Source of the DNA: Burkholderiales bacterium Ga0077547
GTDB lineage: Bacteria; Pseudomonadota; Gammaproteobacteria; Burkholderiales; Burkholderiaceae_C
Reading direction: 5' to 3'
DNA: 64,000 nt
NCBI GenBank assembly: GCA_001464195.1
Contig: LNEY01000012.1
Location: forward strand, 124,001 to 188,000
Shown piece by piece: positions 54,790 through 64,000 of this stretch. A program made the position numbers and the translations under genes. Position 1 is the stretch's first letter; the number at the start of each line of letters is the position of its first letter. Below the pieces are notes generated by a model that was given only the letters and a program-made list of their open reading frames with translations, was not told where the DNA came from and made no database searches.

Positions 54790-57435
54790 ATGTCGTCAGC
54801 GGCGCCGGCAGCCCCTGCCGCGCTATCGTCTGAGCACCTTGCGGAACTGCGAACGCGTTTCCGGGCCGGCAAGGATGCACTGATCCGCCACTTCGAGGCC
54901 GCACGCCCAACAGCCCCCGCCGCTGCCCGTCTCATCCGCGGCCTGGCGCGCCATGTGGACGAGACCCTCGCCGGGCTGTGGGAACAATGCGAAATGCCGA
55001 CAGATGCCGCCCTGCTGGCGGTCGGCGGCTACGGGCGCGGCGAGCTGTTCCCGCATTCCGATATCGACGTGCTGGTGCTGCTGCCGTCAACCCCGCACGG
55101 CGACAGCAGCACGGCGTCGCTGCTGAAGCACGGCGTGGAAGTCTTCATCACCGCCTGCTGGGACATCGGCCTGGAAATCGGCTCCAGCGTGCGCACGGTC
55201 GAAGAGTGCATGGCCGAGGCGGAGCGCGATGTCACGGTGCGCACCGCCCTGCTCGAATCACGCTACCTCTGCGGGTCGCGTCGCGGCTTCAATGTCTTCC
55301 GGCGCAACAACTCGCAGGCGATGAACCCACGTTCGTTCCTGCGCGCCAAGACACTGGAGATGCGTCAGCGTCACCAGAAGTTCGAGGACACCCCCTACTC
55401 GCTGGAGCCCAACTGCAAGGAAAGCCCAGGCGGTCTGCGCGATCTGCAGGTGATCCTGTGGGTCGCCAGGGCGGCCGGCCTGGGGCGCAACTGGAGCGAG
55501 TTGGCCTCGAGCGGGCTGGCGACACCGTTTGAGGTGAAGCAACTGCAGCGTAACGAGGGCGTGCTGAAACTGATCCGTGCCCGCTTGCACCTGGTGGCCG
55601 GGAGGCGCGAAGACCGCCTGGTGTTCGACCTGCAAAGCGCCGTGGCCGACAGCTTTGGCTACCGCGCGACCAAAGGCCAACGCGCCTCCGAAGTGCTGAT
55701 GCGGCGCTATTACTGGACGGCCAAGGCGGTCGCGCAGCTCAACCAGATCCTGATGCTCAACATCGAAGAGCGCCTCTCCGGTCTGCAGAATGCCCCGATG
55801 CGGCCGATCGACGCGAACTTCCTCGACCGCGACGGCATGCTCGAAGTCGTCAGCGACGATCTGTATCAGCGCCAGCCGCAGGCCATTTTGGCCACCTTCC
55901 TGGCATTCCAGTCGAACAGCAGCATCACCGGTCTGTCGTCTCGCACATTGCGCGCGCTCTACAACGCCCGCGACCTGATGAACGCCGAGTTCCGGCACGA
56001 TCCGGTCAACCGCGCCACCTTCATGCAGATCCTGCAGGCGCCGTCGAGACAGACCCACGCGTTTCGCCTGATGAACGAAACCAGCGTGCTGGGGCGCTAC
56101 CTGTGGGTGTTCCGCCGCATCGTCGGTCAGATGCAGCACGACCTGTTTCATGTGTACACCGTCGACCAGCACATCCTGATGGTGCTGCGCAACATGCGCC
56201 GCTTCTTCATACCTGAGCATGCACACGAGTACCCGTTCTGCTCGCAACTGGCGATGCAGTGGGACAGCCCGTACACCCTCTACGTGGCGGCACTGTTTCA
56301 CGATGTCGCCAAGGGCCGCGGCGGTGATCATTCGGTGCTGGGCACGGCGGAAGTCCGGCGTTTCTGCCGCGATCACGGCATCGTGCCCGACGATGCGGCC
56401 TTGATCGAGTTCCTGGTCAAGCAGCACCTGACGATGTCGCGCATCGCCCAGAAAGAGGATCTGAGCGATCCCGTGGTCATCCAGAACTTCGCGCAGCTCG
56501 TCGGCACGGAGCGTCGATTGACCGCGCTGTATCTGCTGACGGTCAGCGACATCCGTGGCACCAGCCCGAAGGTGTGGAACGCGTGGAAAGGCAAGCTGCT
56601 CGAAGACCTGTACCGCGCGGCTTTGCGTGCGCTGGGGGGCGCACAGCCGCAGTTCGATGCAGAAATCGATGCGCGCAAGCAAGAGGCGCGTCACATGCTG
56701 AATCTGGCCCTGCAGCCGGCCAACGTCGAGGCGCCGCTGTGGGAGACGCTGTCCATCAGCTACTTTGCTCGCCACGATGTCAGCGAGATCGCCTGGCATG
56801 CACGCTCGCTGCATGCGCTGCTGCAGTCTGAATCGCCGGTGGTGAAGGCGCGGGTCTCGCCCGTGGGTGAAGGTCTGCAGGTGCTGGTGTACGCGAGGGA
56901 CCGGGCCGACCTGTTCGCCCGCATCTGCGGCTACTTCGACAGCGCGCACTTCAACATCCTTGAAGCCAAGGTGCACACCACGAAGTCGGGCTATGCGCTG
57001 GACACCTTCCAGGTCATCAATCCGCATCTCGAGGCGTCGCGCGACGGCGCACCGGCATCGCAGTACCGCGACCTGATCATGCTGGTGGAAACGCAGCTCA
57101 GCCGCGCGCTGAACGCCGAGGGGGCCTTGCCCGAGCCGAGCCGAGGGCGCCTGTCCCGGCGCGTGAAGTCGTTCCCGGTCACGCCGCGAATCACGCTGCG
57201 GCCCGACGAGCGCGCACAGAACTGGCTGCTCAGTGTCTCGGCCAGCGACCGCTCAGGTCTGTTGTATTCGATTGCCCGCGTGCTGGCGCAGCACCAGATC
57301 AACCTGCAGCTGGCCAAGATCACCACGCTGGGCGAGCGCGCCGAAGACACGTTCCTGATCGATGGTGCCGCGCTGCGCCACAACCGCACCCAGATCTCGA
57401 TCGAGACGGAATTGCTCGATGCGATCGCAGCCTGA
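54790..57435 (+). CDS. glnD: Bifunctional PII uridylyltransferase / uridylyl-removing enzyme
   Basis: An 881-residue nitrogen sensor that uridylylates GlnB/GlnK at low glutamine and removes UMP at high glutamine. Nucleotidyltransferase domain: GGYGRGELFPHSDIDVLVLL; helical linker; HD domain ALFHDVAKGRGGDHSVLG; and two C-terminal ACT domains (LVYARDRADLFARICGYFD and LLSVSASDRSGLLYSIARVL). The stop of map is 10 nt before ATG 54790; a GTG at 54781 is also possible. No Shine-Dalgarno decides. It is 18 bp upstream of mnmH. Confidence 0.95.
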   Translation: MSSAAPAAPAALSSEHLAELRTRFRAGKDALIRHFEAARPTAPAAARLIRGLARHVDETLAGLWEQCEMPTDAALLAVGGYGRGELFPHSDIDVLVLLPSTPHGDSSTASLLKHGVEVFITACWDIGLEIGSSVRTVEECMAEAERDVTVRTALLESRYLCGSRRGFNVFRRNNSQAMNPRSFLRAKTLEMRQRHQKFEDTPYSLEPNCKESPGGLRDLQVILWVARAAGLGRNWSELASSGLATPFEVKQLQRNEGVLKLIRARLHLVAGRREDRLVFDLQSAVADSFGYRATKGQRASEVLMRRYYWTAKAVAQLNQILMLNIEERLSGLQNAPMRPIDANFLDRDGMLEVVSDDLYQRQPQAILATFLAFQSNSSITGLSSRTLRALYNARDLMNAEFRHDPVNRATFMQILQAPSRQTHAFRLMNETSVLGRYLWVFRRIVGQMQHDLFHVYTVDQHILMVLRNMRRFFIPEHAHEYPFCSQLAMQWDSPYTLYVAALFHDVAKGRGGDHSVLGTAEVRRFCRDHGIVPDDAALIEFLVKQHLTMSRIAQKEDLSDPVVIQNFAQLVGTERRLTALYLLTVSDIRGTSPKVWNAWKGKLLEDLYRAALRALGGAQPQFDAEIDARKQEARHMLNLALQPANVEAPLWETLSISYFARHDVSEIAWHARSLHALLQSESPVVKARVSPVGEGLQVLVYARDRADLFARICGYFDSAHFNILEAKVHTTKSGYALDTFQVINPHLEASRDGAPASQYRDLIMLVETQLSRALNAEGALPEPSRGRLSRRVKSFPVTPRITLRPDERAQNWLLSVSASDRSGLLYSIARVLAQHQINLQLAKITTLGERAEDTFLIDGAALRHNRTQISIETELLDAIAA

Positions 57436-57453
57436 ACGCCCACGGTCCGCCCG

Positions 57454-58509
57454 ATGCCCTTGACCCCGGTCAGTGCCGCCGATTGCCTGGCGCGGCTCGA
57501 TCAGTACGACACCCTCATCGACGCGCGATCCGAGGGTGAGTTCGCGCTGGACCGACTGCCCGGTGCGGTCAACTGGCCCAGCCTGAGTGACACCGAGCGT
57601 GCGCTGGTCGGCACCGAATACAAGCAGGTCTCGCCCTTCGCCGCCCGCAAACGCGGTGCGGCGCTGGTGGCTCGCAATGTGGCCCTGCACATCGAACGCC
57701 ATGTGCTCGACAAGCCCAAGGACTGGCAGCCCCTGGTCTACTGCTGGCGCGGCGGTCAGCGCAGCGGGGCCCTGTCGCTGGTGCTCAGCAAGATCGGATT
57801 TCGCGTGCAGGTGATCGAAGGTGGCTACCAGGCTTACCGGCGCGCGGTCATGGCCGCGCTGGAAGTGCAGCCGCTGCAGTTCAGGTTTCGCGTCGTCTGC
57901 GGCAAGACCGGGTCGGGCAAGAGCCGCCTTCTCGCGGCGCTGCAGGCACAAGGTGCGCAGGTGCTCGATCTGGAGGCGTTGGCCAACCACCGCGGATCGG
58001 TGCTGGGCCTGGTGCCCGGCAGCCCGCAACCGACACAAAAGCAGTTCGACTCCCGTCTGTGGGACGCCATGCGCCATTTCGATCCGGCGCAAGTGGTGTG
58101 GGTGGAGAGCGAAAGCCGCAAGGTCGGCGAATTGCGCGTGCCCGAGCGGCTGATCGAGTGCATGCGAGCCTCACCGTGTGTTCACCTGGAGTTGCCGACC
58201 GATGCCCGTGTGGCACTGCTGATGGCCGACTACGACTTCTTCGTCAACGACGTGCCCGCGTTCTGCACCCGGCTCGACGCCTTGCGCCCGCTGCGTGGCA
58301 ACGAGGTCATCAACCAATGGCAAGCCGCCGCGAAGTCCGGGCGACTCGAAAGCGTGGTGCGCGAGTTGCTGGTCACCCACTACGACCCGGTGTATCTGCA
58401 ATCGATGCAGCGCAATTTCAGCGGGTTTGGCGATGCGCTGCGCGTGGCACCCGAAAACGGCGACGCCAGCACACTGGCTGGCGTCGCGAAAGAGCTGCTG
58501 CAGTCCTGA
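57454..58509 (+). CDS. mnmH: tRNA 2-selenouridine synthase
   Basis: A 351-residue enzyme that exchanges sulfur for selenium (and geranylates) at U34 of tRNAs. The rhodanese-like domain has Cys97 (LVYCWRGGQRSGALS). A P-loop domain follows with Walker A (CGKTGSGKSRLL, about residues 149-160) and QFDSRLWDAMRHFDP. ATG 57454 is 18 bp after glnD. selD, which supplies selenophosphate, is not in the window. It converges on phaB; a CTGACCG/CGGTCAG stem (58506-58531) lies at its end without a T-run. Confidence 0.92.
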   Translation: MPLTPVSAADCLARLDQYDTLIDARSEGEFALDRLPGAVNWPSLSDTERALVGTEYKQVSPFAARKRGAALVARNVALHIERHVLDKPKDWQPLVYCWRGGQRSGALSLVLSKIGFRVQVIEGGYQAYRRAVMAALEVQPLQFRFRVVCGKTGSGKSRLLAALQAQGAQVLDLEALANHRGSVLGLVPGSPQPTQKQFDSRLWDAMRHFDPAQVVWVESESRKVGELRVPERLIECMRASPCVHLELPTDARVALLMADYDFFVNDVPAFCTRLDALRPLRGNEVINQWQAAAKSGRLESVVRELLVTHYDPVYLQSMQRNFSGFGDALRVAPENGDASTLAGVAKELLQS

Positions 58510-58545
58510 CCGCTCTGCACAGGACGGTCAGGTCGGTGAAACAGA

Positions 58546-59283
58546 TCACCCCATGTGCAAGCCGCCGTTGACCGAGAAATCGGCCCCCGTGGCAAAGCCC
58601 GATTCATCGGATGCCACCCACGCCACCATCGACGCGATGTCGTCTGGCGTACCCAGGCGCTTGACCGGGATGCCGGCGATGATCTTGTCGAGCACATCCT
58701 GGCGGATGGCCTTCACCATGTCTGTGGCGATGTAACCGGGGCTCACGGTGTTGACCGTCACACCCTTGTTGGCCACTTCCTGCGCCAGCGCCATCGTGAA
58801 GCCGTGCATGCCGGCCTTGGCGGCCGAGTAGTTGGTCTGACCGAACTGGCCTTTCTCGCCGTTGACCGAGCTGATGTTGATGATGCGGCCCCAGCCCTTT
58901 TCCAGCATGTCCTCGATGACCTGCTTGGTCACGTTGAACAGGCTGGTCAGGTTGGTTTCGATCACCGCGTCCCAATCGGCGCGGCTCATCTTGCGGAACA
59001 TGCCGTCGCGGGTGATGCCGGCGTTGTTGACCAGCACGTCGATCGGGCCCAACTCGGCCTTGACCTTCTGGAACGCCGCGGTGGTTGAGTCCCAATCGCC
59101 GACATTGCCCACCGAGGCGTGGAAGTGGTAACCCAGCGCGGTTTGCTCGTCGAGCCACTTCTTGAAGTCCCGGCTCGGGCCGCACCCCGCCACCACGGTG
59201 AACCCGTCCCGATGCAGGCGCTGGCACATGGTGGTTCCGATGCCACCCATGCCACCGGTCACGTATGCGATTTTCTTGCTCAT
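58546..59283 (-). CDS. phaB: Acetoacetyl-CoA reductase
   Basis: A 245-residue short-chain dehydrogenase that makes (R)-3-hydroxybutyryl-CoA with NADPH. Cofactor motif AYVTGGMGGIGTTMCQRL, the NNAG motif LVNNAGITRDGMF, active Ser in NISSVNGEKGQFGQ, and Tyr/Lys in NYSAAKAGMHGFTMALAQEV. The C-terminal SGFATGADFSVNGGLHMG is characteristic of PhaB. GGAG 8 nt before ATG 59283 decides the start. It is the last gene of phaC-phaA-phaB, 105 bp after phaA. Confidence 0.96.
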   Translation of the reverse strand: MSKKIAYVTGGMGGIGTTMCQRLHRDGFTVVAGCGPSRDFKKWLDEQTALGYHFHASVGNVGDWDSTTAAFQKVKAELGPIDVLVNNAGITRDGMFRKMSRADWDAVIETNLTSLFNVTKQVIEDMLEKGWGRIINISSVNGEKGQFGQTNYSAAKAGMHGFTMALAQEVANKGVTVNTVSPGYIATDMVKAIRQDVLDKIIAGIPVKRLGTPDDIASMVAWVASDESGFATGADFSVNGGLHMG

Positions 59284-59388
59284 CTCTTTCACTCCTCTGT
59301 GTTGTTCTTGAAAGGGCTCGCCAGCGTCAAGGCTGGGCCCTGAGGGGCTCCGGGGTCAACCGGGTTGTCACCGAAGCCCGGTGTGGTT

Positions 59389-60570
59389 TCAACGCTCCAG
59401 CGTCATTGCAATCCCCATGCCGCCACCGATGCACAGGCTGGTCAGGCCCTTCTTGGCGCCGCGCTTCTGCATTTCATGCAGCAGCGTGACCAGCACACGG
59501 CAGCCGGATGCGCCGATCGGGTGCCCGATGGCAATGGCGCCGCCGTTCACATTGACCTTGCTCAAGTCCCAGCCCATTTCCTGATGCACCGCACAGGCCT
59601 GGGCGGCGAACGCTTCGTTGATCTCCATCAGGTCGAGGTCGGCCGCGTTCCAGCCAGCACGAGCCAGCGCGCGCTGCGATGCCGATACCGGGCCCATGCC
59701 CATGATGGCGGGGTCGAGCCCGGAGCTGGCGTAGCTGGCGATGCGCGCCAGCGGCGTCAGGCCCAGCGCAGCAGCACGCGAGGCGCTCATCACCACGACC
59801 GCAGCGGCGCCGTCATTGATGCCCGAAGCATTGCCGGCCGTCACACCGCCGGCCTTGTCGAAAGCAGGCCGCAGACCGGCCAGGCCTTCAGCCGTGCACT
59901 TGCGGTTGACGAACTCGTCGGTGCCGAACAGCACCGGGTCGCCCTTGCGCTGCGGAATGCTGACGTTGACGATCTCGTCGTTGAACCGGCCCGCCTCCTG
60001 GGCTGCAGCGGCCTTCATCTGCGAGGCCAGTGCCAGAGCGTCCTGGGCTTCGCGGCTGATGCCGTACTTTTTCGCGATGTTCTCGGCCGTGACACCCATG
60101 TGGTACTGGTTGAAGGCGTCGGTCAGGCCGTCGCGCAGCATCGTGTCGAGCAGCTTCCACTCGCCCATTCGCACGCCATCGCGCGAGCCCGGCAGCACGT
60201 GCGGCGCGATGCTCATGTTTTCCTGGCCGCCGGCCACGACGATGTCGGCGTCGCCATCACGAATGGCCTGCGCTGCGAGCGCCACCGCCTTCAGCCCGGA
60301 GCCGCAGAGCTTGTTGATCGTCATCGCCGGCACGGTGTTCGGCAGACCCGCGCCGATCGAGGCCTGACGCGCCGGGTTCTGACCGCAATCGGCTTGCAGC
60401 ACCTGGCCCATGATGACTTCACTGACCTGGTCACCGGCGAGCTTGGCGCGCTTGAGCGCCTCGGCGATCACGACCGATCCCAGTGCCGATGCCGGCACCT
60501 TGGCCAGGCTGCCGCCGAACTTGCCCACAGCGGTGCGGGCGGCCGAAACGATGACGATGTCTGTGCTCAT
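59389..60570 (-). CDS. phaA: Acetyl-CoA acetyltransferase (beta-ketothiolase)
   Basis: A 393-residue biosynthetic thiolase condensing two acetyl-CoA to acetoacetyl-CoA. Nucleophile Cys89 ([20 protein letters not shown]), [32 protein letters not shown] (His) and [14 protein letters not shown] (second Cys). AGGA 8 nt before ATG 60570 sets the start; the open frame extends upstream without similarity. Middle gene of the PHB operon, 106 bp after phaC. Confidence 0.96.
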   Translation of the reverse strand: MSTDIVIVSAARTAVGKFGGSLAKVPASALGSVVIAEALKRAKLAGDQVSEVIMGQVLQADCGQNPARQASIGAGLPNTVPAMTINKLCGSGLKAVALAAQAIRDGDADIVVAGGQENMSIAPHVLPGSRDGVRMGEWKLLDTMLRDGLTDAFNQYHMGVTAENIAKKYGISREAQDALALASQMKAAAAQEAGRFNDEIVNVSIPQRKGDPVLFGTDEFVNRKCTAEGLAGLRPAFDKAGGVTAGNASGINDGAAAVVVMSASRAAALGLTPLARIASYASSGLDPAIMGMGPVSASQRALARAGWNAADLDLMEINEAFAAQACAVHQEMGWDLSKVNVNGGAIAIGHPIGASGCRVLVTLLHEMQKRGAKKGLTSLCIGGGMGIAMTLER

Positions 60571-60676
60571 GATGAATTCCTGACTTGAGATGAAAAAAAC
60601 AGCACTGAAGAGAGGCCCTCGGTCGTACACCTTACTGCGAATGAAGCAGGGGCGCGCCCAGGTGCCTCCGTATTGA

Positions 60677-62425
60677 TCAGGCTTTCTGCTTGGCGTAGCG
60701 GCCAGGCGCCGCTTCGATGACGGGATGGCGCCGGCTGCCCGCCACTTTCGGTGCGGTGACCTGGGCACCGGCATGGCTGGCCAGCCACGCCGCCCAATCG
60801 GTCCACCAGCTGCCCGGATGCTCCTTGGCCTTGCCGAACCAGGTTTCGGCGCTGGCGGGCAGGGCCGTGGTGCCACCGACCCAGTGGCTGCGCTTCTTTT
60901 TGGCCGGTGGATTGATCACGCCGGCGATGTGGCCTGACGCGCCCAGCACAAACCGCTTCTTGCCCTTGAGCACCTGCGTCGAGCGGTAGGCCGACTCCCA
61001 GGGCACGATGTGGTCTTCTCGTGACGCGTAGATGTAGGCAGGCGCGTCGATCAGCGACAGGTCCAGCGGCTGGCCGCACACCGTGAGGTCGCCCGGTTTC
61101 ATCAGGCGGTTTTCCAGGTAGGTGTGGCGCAGGTACCAGCAGTACATCGGCCCGGGCAGGTTGGTGCTGTCGTTGTTCCAGTACAGCAGATCGAATGGCG
61201 GCGGTGTTTCACCCTTCAGGTAGTTGCCGACCACATAGTTCCACACCAGGTCGTTCGGGCGCAGGAAGCTGAACGTCGACGCCAGCTCACTGCCCTTCAG
61301 CAGGCCGCCGCCCTTGGGGCTGTCGGCGCCGATCGAGCGTTCGCGCATCCGCACCATCGCTTCGTCGATGAACAGGTCGAGGATGCCGGTGTCGGTGAAG
61401 TCGAGCAGGCTGGTCAGCAGCGTCACGCTGGCAGCGGGCTTCTCGCCGCGCGCAGCCAGCACGGCCAGCCCGGTGGCGAGCAAGGTGCCGCCAATGCAGA
61501 AGCCCAGCGTATTGATCTGCTCGGCACCGGTGATGTCGCGCGTCACGGCGATCGCACGGATCACCGCGTCTTCGATGTATTGGTCCCATGTCGCCTGCGC
61601 CAGACCCTCATCGGCATTGCGCCAGCTCATCACGAACACCCGGTGGCCCTGTGCCACGGTGTAGCGGATCAGCGAGTTGTCGGGTTGCAGATCGAGGATG
61701 TAGTACTTGTTGATGCAAGGCGGCACGAACAACATCGGCCGCGCGTGCACTTTGGGCGTCAGCGGCTTGTATTCGAGCAGCTGGAACAGTTCGTTCTCGA
61801 ACACAACCGCGCCTTCGGAGGTGGCCACGTTGCGACCGACCTCGAACAGGCTTTCGTCGGTCTGCGACACGTGGCCCTGCCGGATGTCGTGCCACAGGTG
61901 CTGCAGGCCCTGCGTGATGCTTTCACCTTTCGTCTCCAGGGCCTTGCGCTGTGCCTCCGGGTTCAGCGCCAGATAGTTGCTGGGCGAGGCCGCATCGATC
62001 CACTGCTGCACCGCGAAGCGAATGCGTTGCTTGACCTTCTCGTCGCCTTGCAGCTGATCGGCCATGCCCAGCAGCGTGCGGGCGTTCAACAGGTAGAGCT
62101 GAGCCGTGAAGGCGCTGGCCGGGTTTTCTGTCCAGTCGGGCGAGGCGAAACGGCGATCACCGAGCACCGGGGTGGGCACTGGCGGCGACGCCGCCTTGTC
62201 GACCGCAGCGCTGGCCAGTGCCTGGAACTGCTGCATCGACCGATTCCACAGGTCAGTGGCCTGCTGAAGGTAATCGGACTGCAGCTGAGCCAGTGAGGGC
62301 ATCGGCAGGGTCACTGCGGTCAGTGATTTCAGGGTCTCCGCCGCCGTGGCGTTGAGCACCTGGGCAACGGCGTCGGTCATAGGCGCCATCGGCGCGTTGG
62401 CCGCAGGGTCGGGCTTGGCTTTCAC
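60677..62425 (-). CDS. phaC: Class I poly(3-hydroxyalkanoate) synthase
   Basis: A 582-residue PHB polymerase. The lipase-like box holds catalytic Cys310 ([17 protein letters not shown]); the general-base His lies in [14 protein letters not shown] and the Asp in [18 protein letters not shown]-terminal PhaC_N domain [20 protein letters not shown]. Start GTG 62425 follows GAGG by 6 nt. A class I enzyme (no PhaE) working with PhaA and PhaB directly downstream. The regulator phaR and the phasins are not in this window. Confidence 0.96.
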   Translation of the reverse strand: MKAKPDPAANAPMAPMTDAVAQVLNATAAETLKSLTAVTLPMPSLAQLQSDYLQQATDLWNRSMQQFQALASAAVDKAASPPVPTPVLGDRRFASPDWTENPASAFTAQLYLLNARTLLGMADQLQGDEKVKQRIRFAVQQWIDAASPSNYLALNPEAQRKALETKGESITQGLQHLWHDIRQGHVSQTDESLFEVGRNVATSEGAVVFENELFQLLEYKPLTPKVHARPMLFVPPCINKYYILDLQPDNSLIRYTVAQGHRVFVMSWRNADEGLAQATWDQYIEDAVIRAIAVTRDITGAEQINTLGFCIGGTLLATGLAVLAARGEKPAASVTLLTSLLDFTDTGILDLFIDEAMVRMRERSIGADSPKGGGLLKGSELASTFSFLRPNDLVWNYVVGNYLKGETPPPFDLLYWNNDSTNLPGPMYCWYLRHTYLENRLMKPGDLTVCGQPLDLSLIDAPAYIYASREDHIVPWESAYRSTQVLKGKKRFVLGASGHIAGVINPPAKKKRSHWVGGTTALPASAETWFGKAKEHPGSWWTDWAAWLASHAGAQVTAPKVAGSRRHPVIEAAPGRYAKQKA

Positions 62426-62558
62426 TTGTATCCTCTTTCAATGGCCGACGAGCGCCACCGGTCTGACTGTGTATGGCCGATTGTCGCGTGTCCAGTTGAC
62501 CTGCGCACGACGAAAATCCGAGACTGTTGCTTCACGACTTGACCCTGGCGGACGCGCG

Positions 62559-62849
62559 ATGTACTTGGTGGCAATTGCATGGATGTATGTGGTGGTGATG
62601 ATGGCGGTGGTGGAAGCCACCAGCGCCAACGGCACCCTCCTCGGCGCCATCTTCACCTTTTTGCTCTACGGCGCACTGCCCTTGTCCGTGGTGCTTTACA
62701 TCCTGCGCAGTCCGGCGCGCAAGCGGGCACGTCTGGCGGCTGAAGCCCGCGCCGCGAGCCCCGCCGGCGCCGAGATCTCACTCGACGAGCCAGACGGCGG
62801 CCACCATGCGCCCGGTCACACCGTCACGTCGGAACGAAAAGAAGCGTGA
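62559..62849 (+). CDS. Small two-helix membrane protein, function unknown
   Basis: A 96-residue protein. Two hydrophobic helices (about 2-20, LVAIAWMYVVVMMAVVEA, and 28-47, LLGAIFTFLLYGALPLSVVL) precede a basic cytosolic segment (RSPARKRARLAAEARA) and an acidic, histidine-containing tail (DEPDGGHHAPGHTV). No family function known to me. The last 72 nt overlap, on the opposite strand, the end of pgeF, so both tails are read from the same DNA. ATG 62559 starts right at the first helix. Confidence 0.72.
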   Translation: MYLVAIAWMYVVVMMAVVEATSANGTLLGAIFTFLLYGALPLSVVLYILRSPARKRARLAAEARAASPAGAEISLDEPDGGHHAPGHTVTSERKEA

Positions 62850-63557
62850 CGCGTCGGAGGCGGTGCACCACGTTCCCCCGCTGATCGCTTTCACGCCGCA
62901 GACCGACACGCGATCGCGCGCCAATCCAGGCAGATCGACCAGCCACTTGCCTGCCCGAAGCGGTGCAAAGCGCCGCGGGCCCGTCGTGTCGCCAGAGTTC
63001 GAGGTCTCCGCTGGAAAGACCCCGAAGGCTTGCAGGACATCGGCGCCGACTTCAAAGCGCCTGGGCCCGATGCAGGGACCCAACCACACTGACACCTGAT
63101 CCGGCGCGCAGCCGCTGGCCTCGCACAGCGCCGTCAGAGTCGACTCCAGCACCCCGCCTGCCAGCCCGCGCCAGCCCGCATGTGCAGCGGCCACCGCGCC
63201 AGGTGCGGCGAACAGCACGGGCAGGCAATCGGCCACCTGGATGCTGCAGACGACGCCCGGCTCCGTGGTGATGCAGGCATCGGCGTCGTGTGGCGGCGAG
63301 CCCGGGGCCGCATCGGTCGCCGTCAGCCGCACCACCCGCGCGCCGTGCACCTGGTTCAGGCGCACCAGTGGAGCCCCCACGACCGCAGTCAGCATCGCCA
63401 GGTTCTGGGCGACCGCGGCGGCGTTGTCGCCCAGGCCATCGCGCAGGTTCATGCTGTCGAATGGGCCGGTGCTGACGCCGCCGCGCCGGGTCGTCATCAG
63501 TGCCCGCACACCATCAAGGTGCCAGTCGGGCCGCAGCCAGTCGGGGTCAGGAGTCAC
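62778..63557 (-). CDS. pgeF: Purine nucleoside phosphorylase / laccase-domain protein
   Basis: A 259-residue protein of the YfiH/PgeF (DUF152) family. Zinc/copper site His71 (LVRLNQVHGARVV), Cys111 (VADCLPVLFA) and His126 (AAHAGWRGLAGG). Members have purine nucleoside phosphorylase and adenosine deaminase activity, and PgeF in E. coli edits peptidoglycan (removal of UDP-MurNAc-L-Ser). The C-terminal GTWCTASDASRFFSFRRDG-VTGRMVAAVWL is typical. ATG 63557 used. Its 3' end overlaps the small membrane-protein gene. Confidence 0.93.
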   Translation of the reverse strand: MTPDPDWLRPDWHLDGVRALMTTRRGGVSTGPFDSMNLRDGLGDNAAAVAQNLAMLTAVVGAPLVRLNQVHGARVVRLTATDAAPGSPPHDADACITTEPGVVCSIQVADCLPVLFAAPGAVAAAHAGWRGLAGGVLESTLTALCEASGCAPDQVSVWLGPCIGPRRFEVGADVLQAFGVFPAETSNSGDTTGPRRFAPLRAGKWLVDLPGLARDRVSVCGVKAISGGTWCTASDASRFFSFRRDGVTGRMVAAVWLVE

Positions 63558-63657
63558 AGGGGGTGGCCGTCACGCTTCATCAACAGACCCGGCGATCATG
63601 TCATGCAGGCCACCGGCTGACACGGCAAACACACAGCGCGCCGCTACACTGATTGGC

Positions 63658-64000
63658 ATGTACTCCGCACGCAGCATTCGCCATTGCAAGAGCTGCGGCG
63701 CCACCACCGAATACCGAATCCCGGCCGACGACAACCGCCCCCGCGCGGTGTGCACGGTGTGCGCCTCGGTGCACTACGAAAACCCCTGCAATGTCGTGGG
63801 CACGATCCCGGTCTGGGACGATCAGGTGCTGCTGTGTCGCCGCAACATCGAGCCCCGATACGGCTACTGGACACTGCCGGCCGGCTTCATGGAACTGGAC
63901 GAGACGCTGGCCGAAGGCGCGGCGCGCGAAACCGTCGAAGAGGCCGGTGCGAACATCGAGTTGCAGCCCCTGTTCACCTTGCTCAATGTGGTTCGTGCCG
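63658..64000 (+). CDS. NUDIX hydrolase with N-terminal zinc ribbon (cut by window end)
   Basis: The first 114 codons are present. An N-terminal zinc-ribbon (Cys10-X2-Cys13 in RHCKSCGAT and the pair VCTVC) precedes a NUDIX fold with the box GFMELDETLAEGAARETVEE followed by AG. It belongs to the NUDIX group annotated as zinc-ribbon (NudC-like) hydrolases that act on NAD or other nucleotides; the specific substrate is not set. ATG 63658 begins MYSARSIRHC. The gene continues past 64000. It diverges from pgeF. Confidence 0.9.
   Translation, partial: MYSARSIRHCKSCGATTEYRIPADDNRPRAVCTVCASVHYENPCNVVGTIPVWDDQVLLCRRNIEPRYGYWTLPAGFMELDETLAEGAARETVEEAGANIELQPLFTLLNVVRA

Overview
The window is 64 kb of high-GC, gene-dense bacterial chromosome. 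Gene content and order (eno-ftsB, dapA-bamC, lepB-coaBC-dut, map-glnD, phaC-phaA-phaB) point to a betaproteobacterium of the order Burkholderiales, probably in the Leptothrix/Rubrivivax/Methylibium neighbourhood. That placement is an inference from gene order and protein character; no rRNA or tRNA gene was seen that would fix it. No CRISPR array, insertion sequence with a transposase, or prophage was found.

Layout. 1-5.5 kb: end of enolase, ftsB, a toxin-antitoxin pair, a small unknown gene, hslO (Hsp33), a gamma carbonic anhydrase, a DUF455 protein and a porin. 5.5-13 kb: an MscS channel and a deacetylase-fold protein on the minus strand. They diverge from a MoxR ATPase / DUF58 / TgpA-type transglutaminase operon whose last reading frame runs without a stop into a lytic transglycosylase (MltB) module. 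13-14.5 kb: small and AT-richer genes, including a solute-binding protein. 14.5-24 kb: a five-gene minus-strand cluster of two transglutaminase-like proteins, two circularly permuted ATP-grasp proteins (one fused to an alpha-E domain), a separate alpha-E protein and a DUF2126 module. This is a predicted peptide-ligase/peptidase system of unknown product and the strongest candidate for uncharacterised biology here. 24-28 kb: comEC, a RidA-family gene, dsbB and a DsbA-fold isomerase.

28-35 kb: parC and parE, normally neighbours, are separated by about 2.5 kb. The insert holds a PIN toxin/RHH antitoxin pair, an unknown AT-richer gene, and three copies of a roughly 100-bp palindromic repeat. Two copies flank the toxin-antitoxin pair directly. 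The third is inverted, with a conserved core but different, still self-complementary arms. 35-43.5 kb: a methyltransferase, dapA, bamC, an alanine-rich lipoprotein, roxA, an FKBP isomerase, dut, coaBC and a signal peptidase. 43.6-49.8 kb: an egtD without egtB, a GbsR/MarR regulator with a perfect palindrome at its promoter followed by a CIO-type cytochrome bd oxidase (cydAB), rlmB, a DUF1624 membrane protein and a LEA14-type lipoprotein.

49.8-64 kb: purL, map, glnD and mnmH, then the phaC-phaA-phaB polyhydroxybutyrate operon, a small membrane protein, pgeF, and a NUDIX hydrolase cut by the window end. Taken together this is a respiring heterotroph that stores PHB, with mostly housekeeping genes. 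The accessory signals are concentrated at 0.5-1.7, 13.4-14.5, 14.5-24 and 30.6-33.1 kb.
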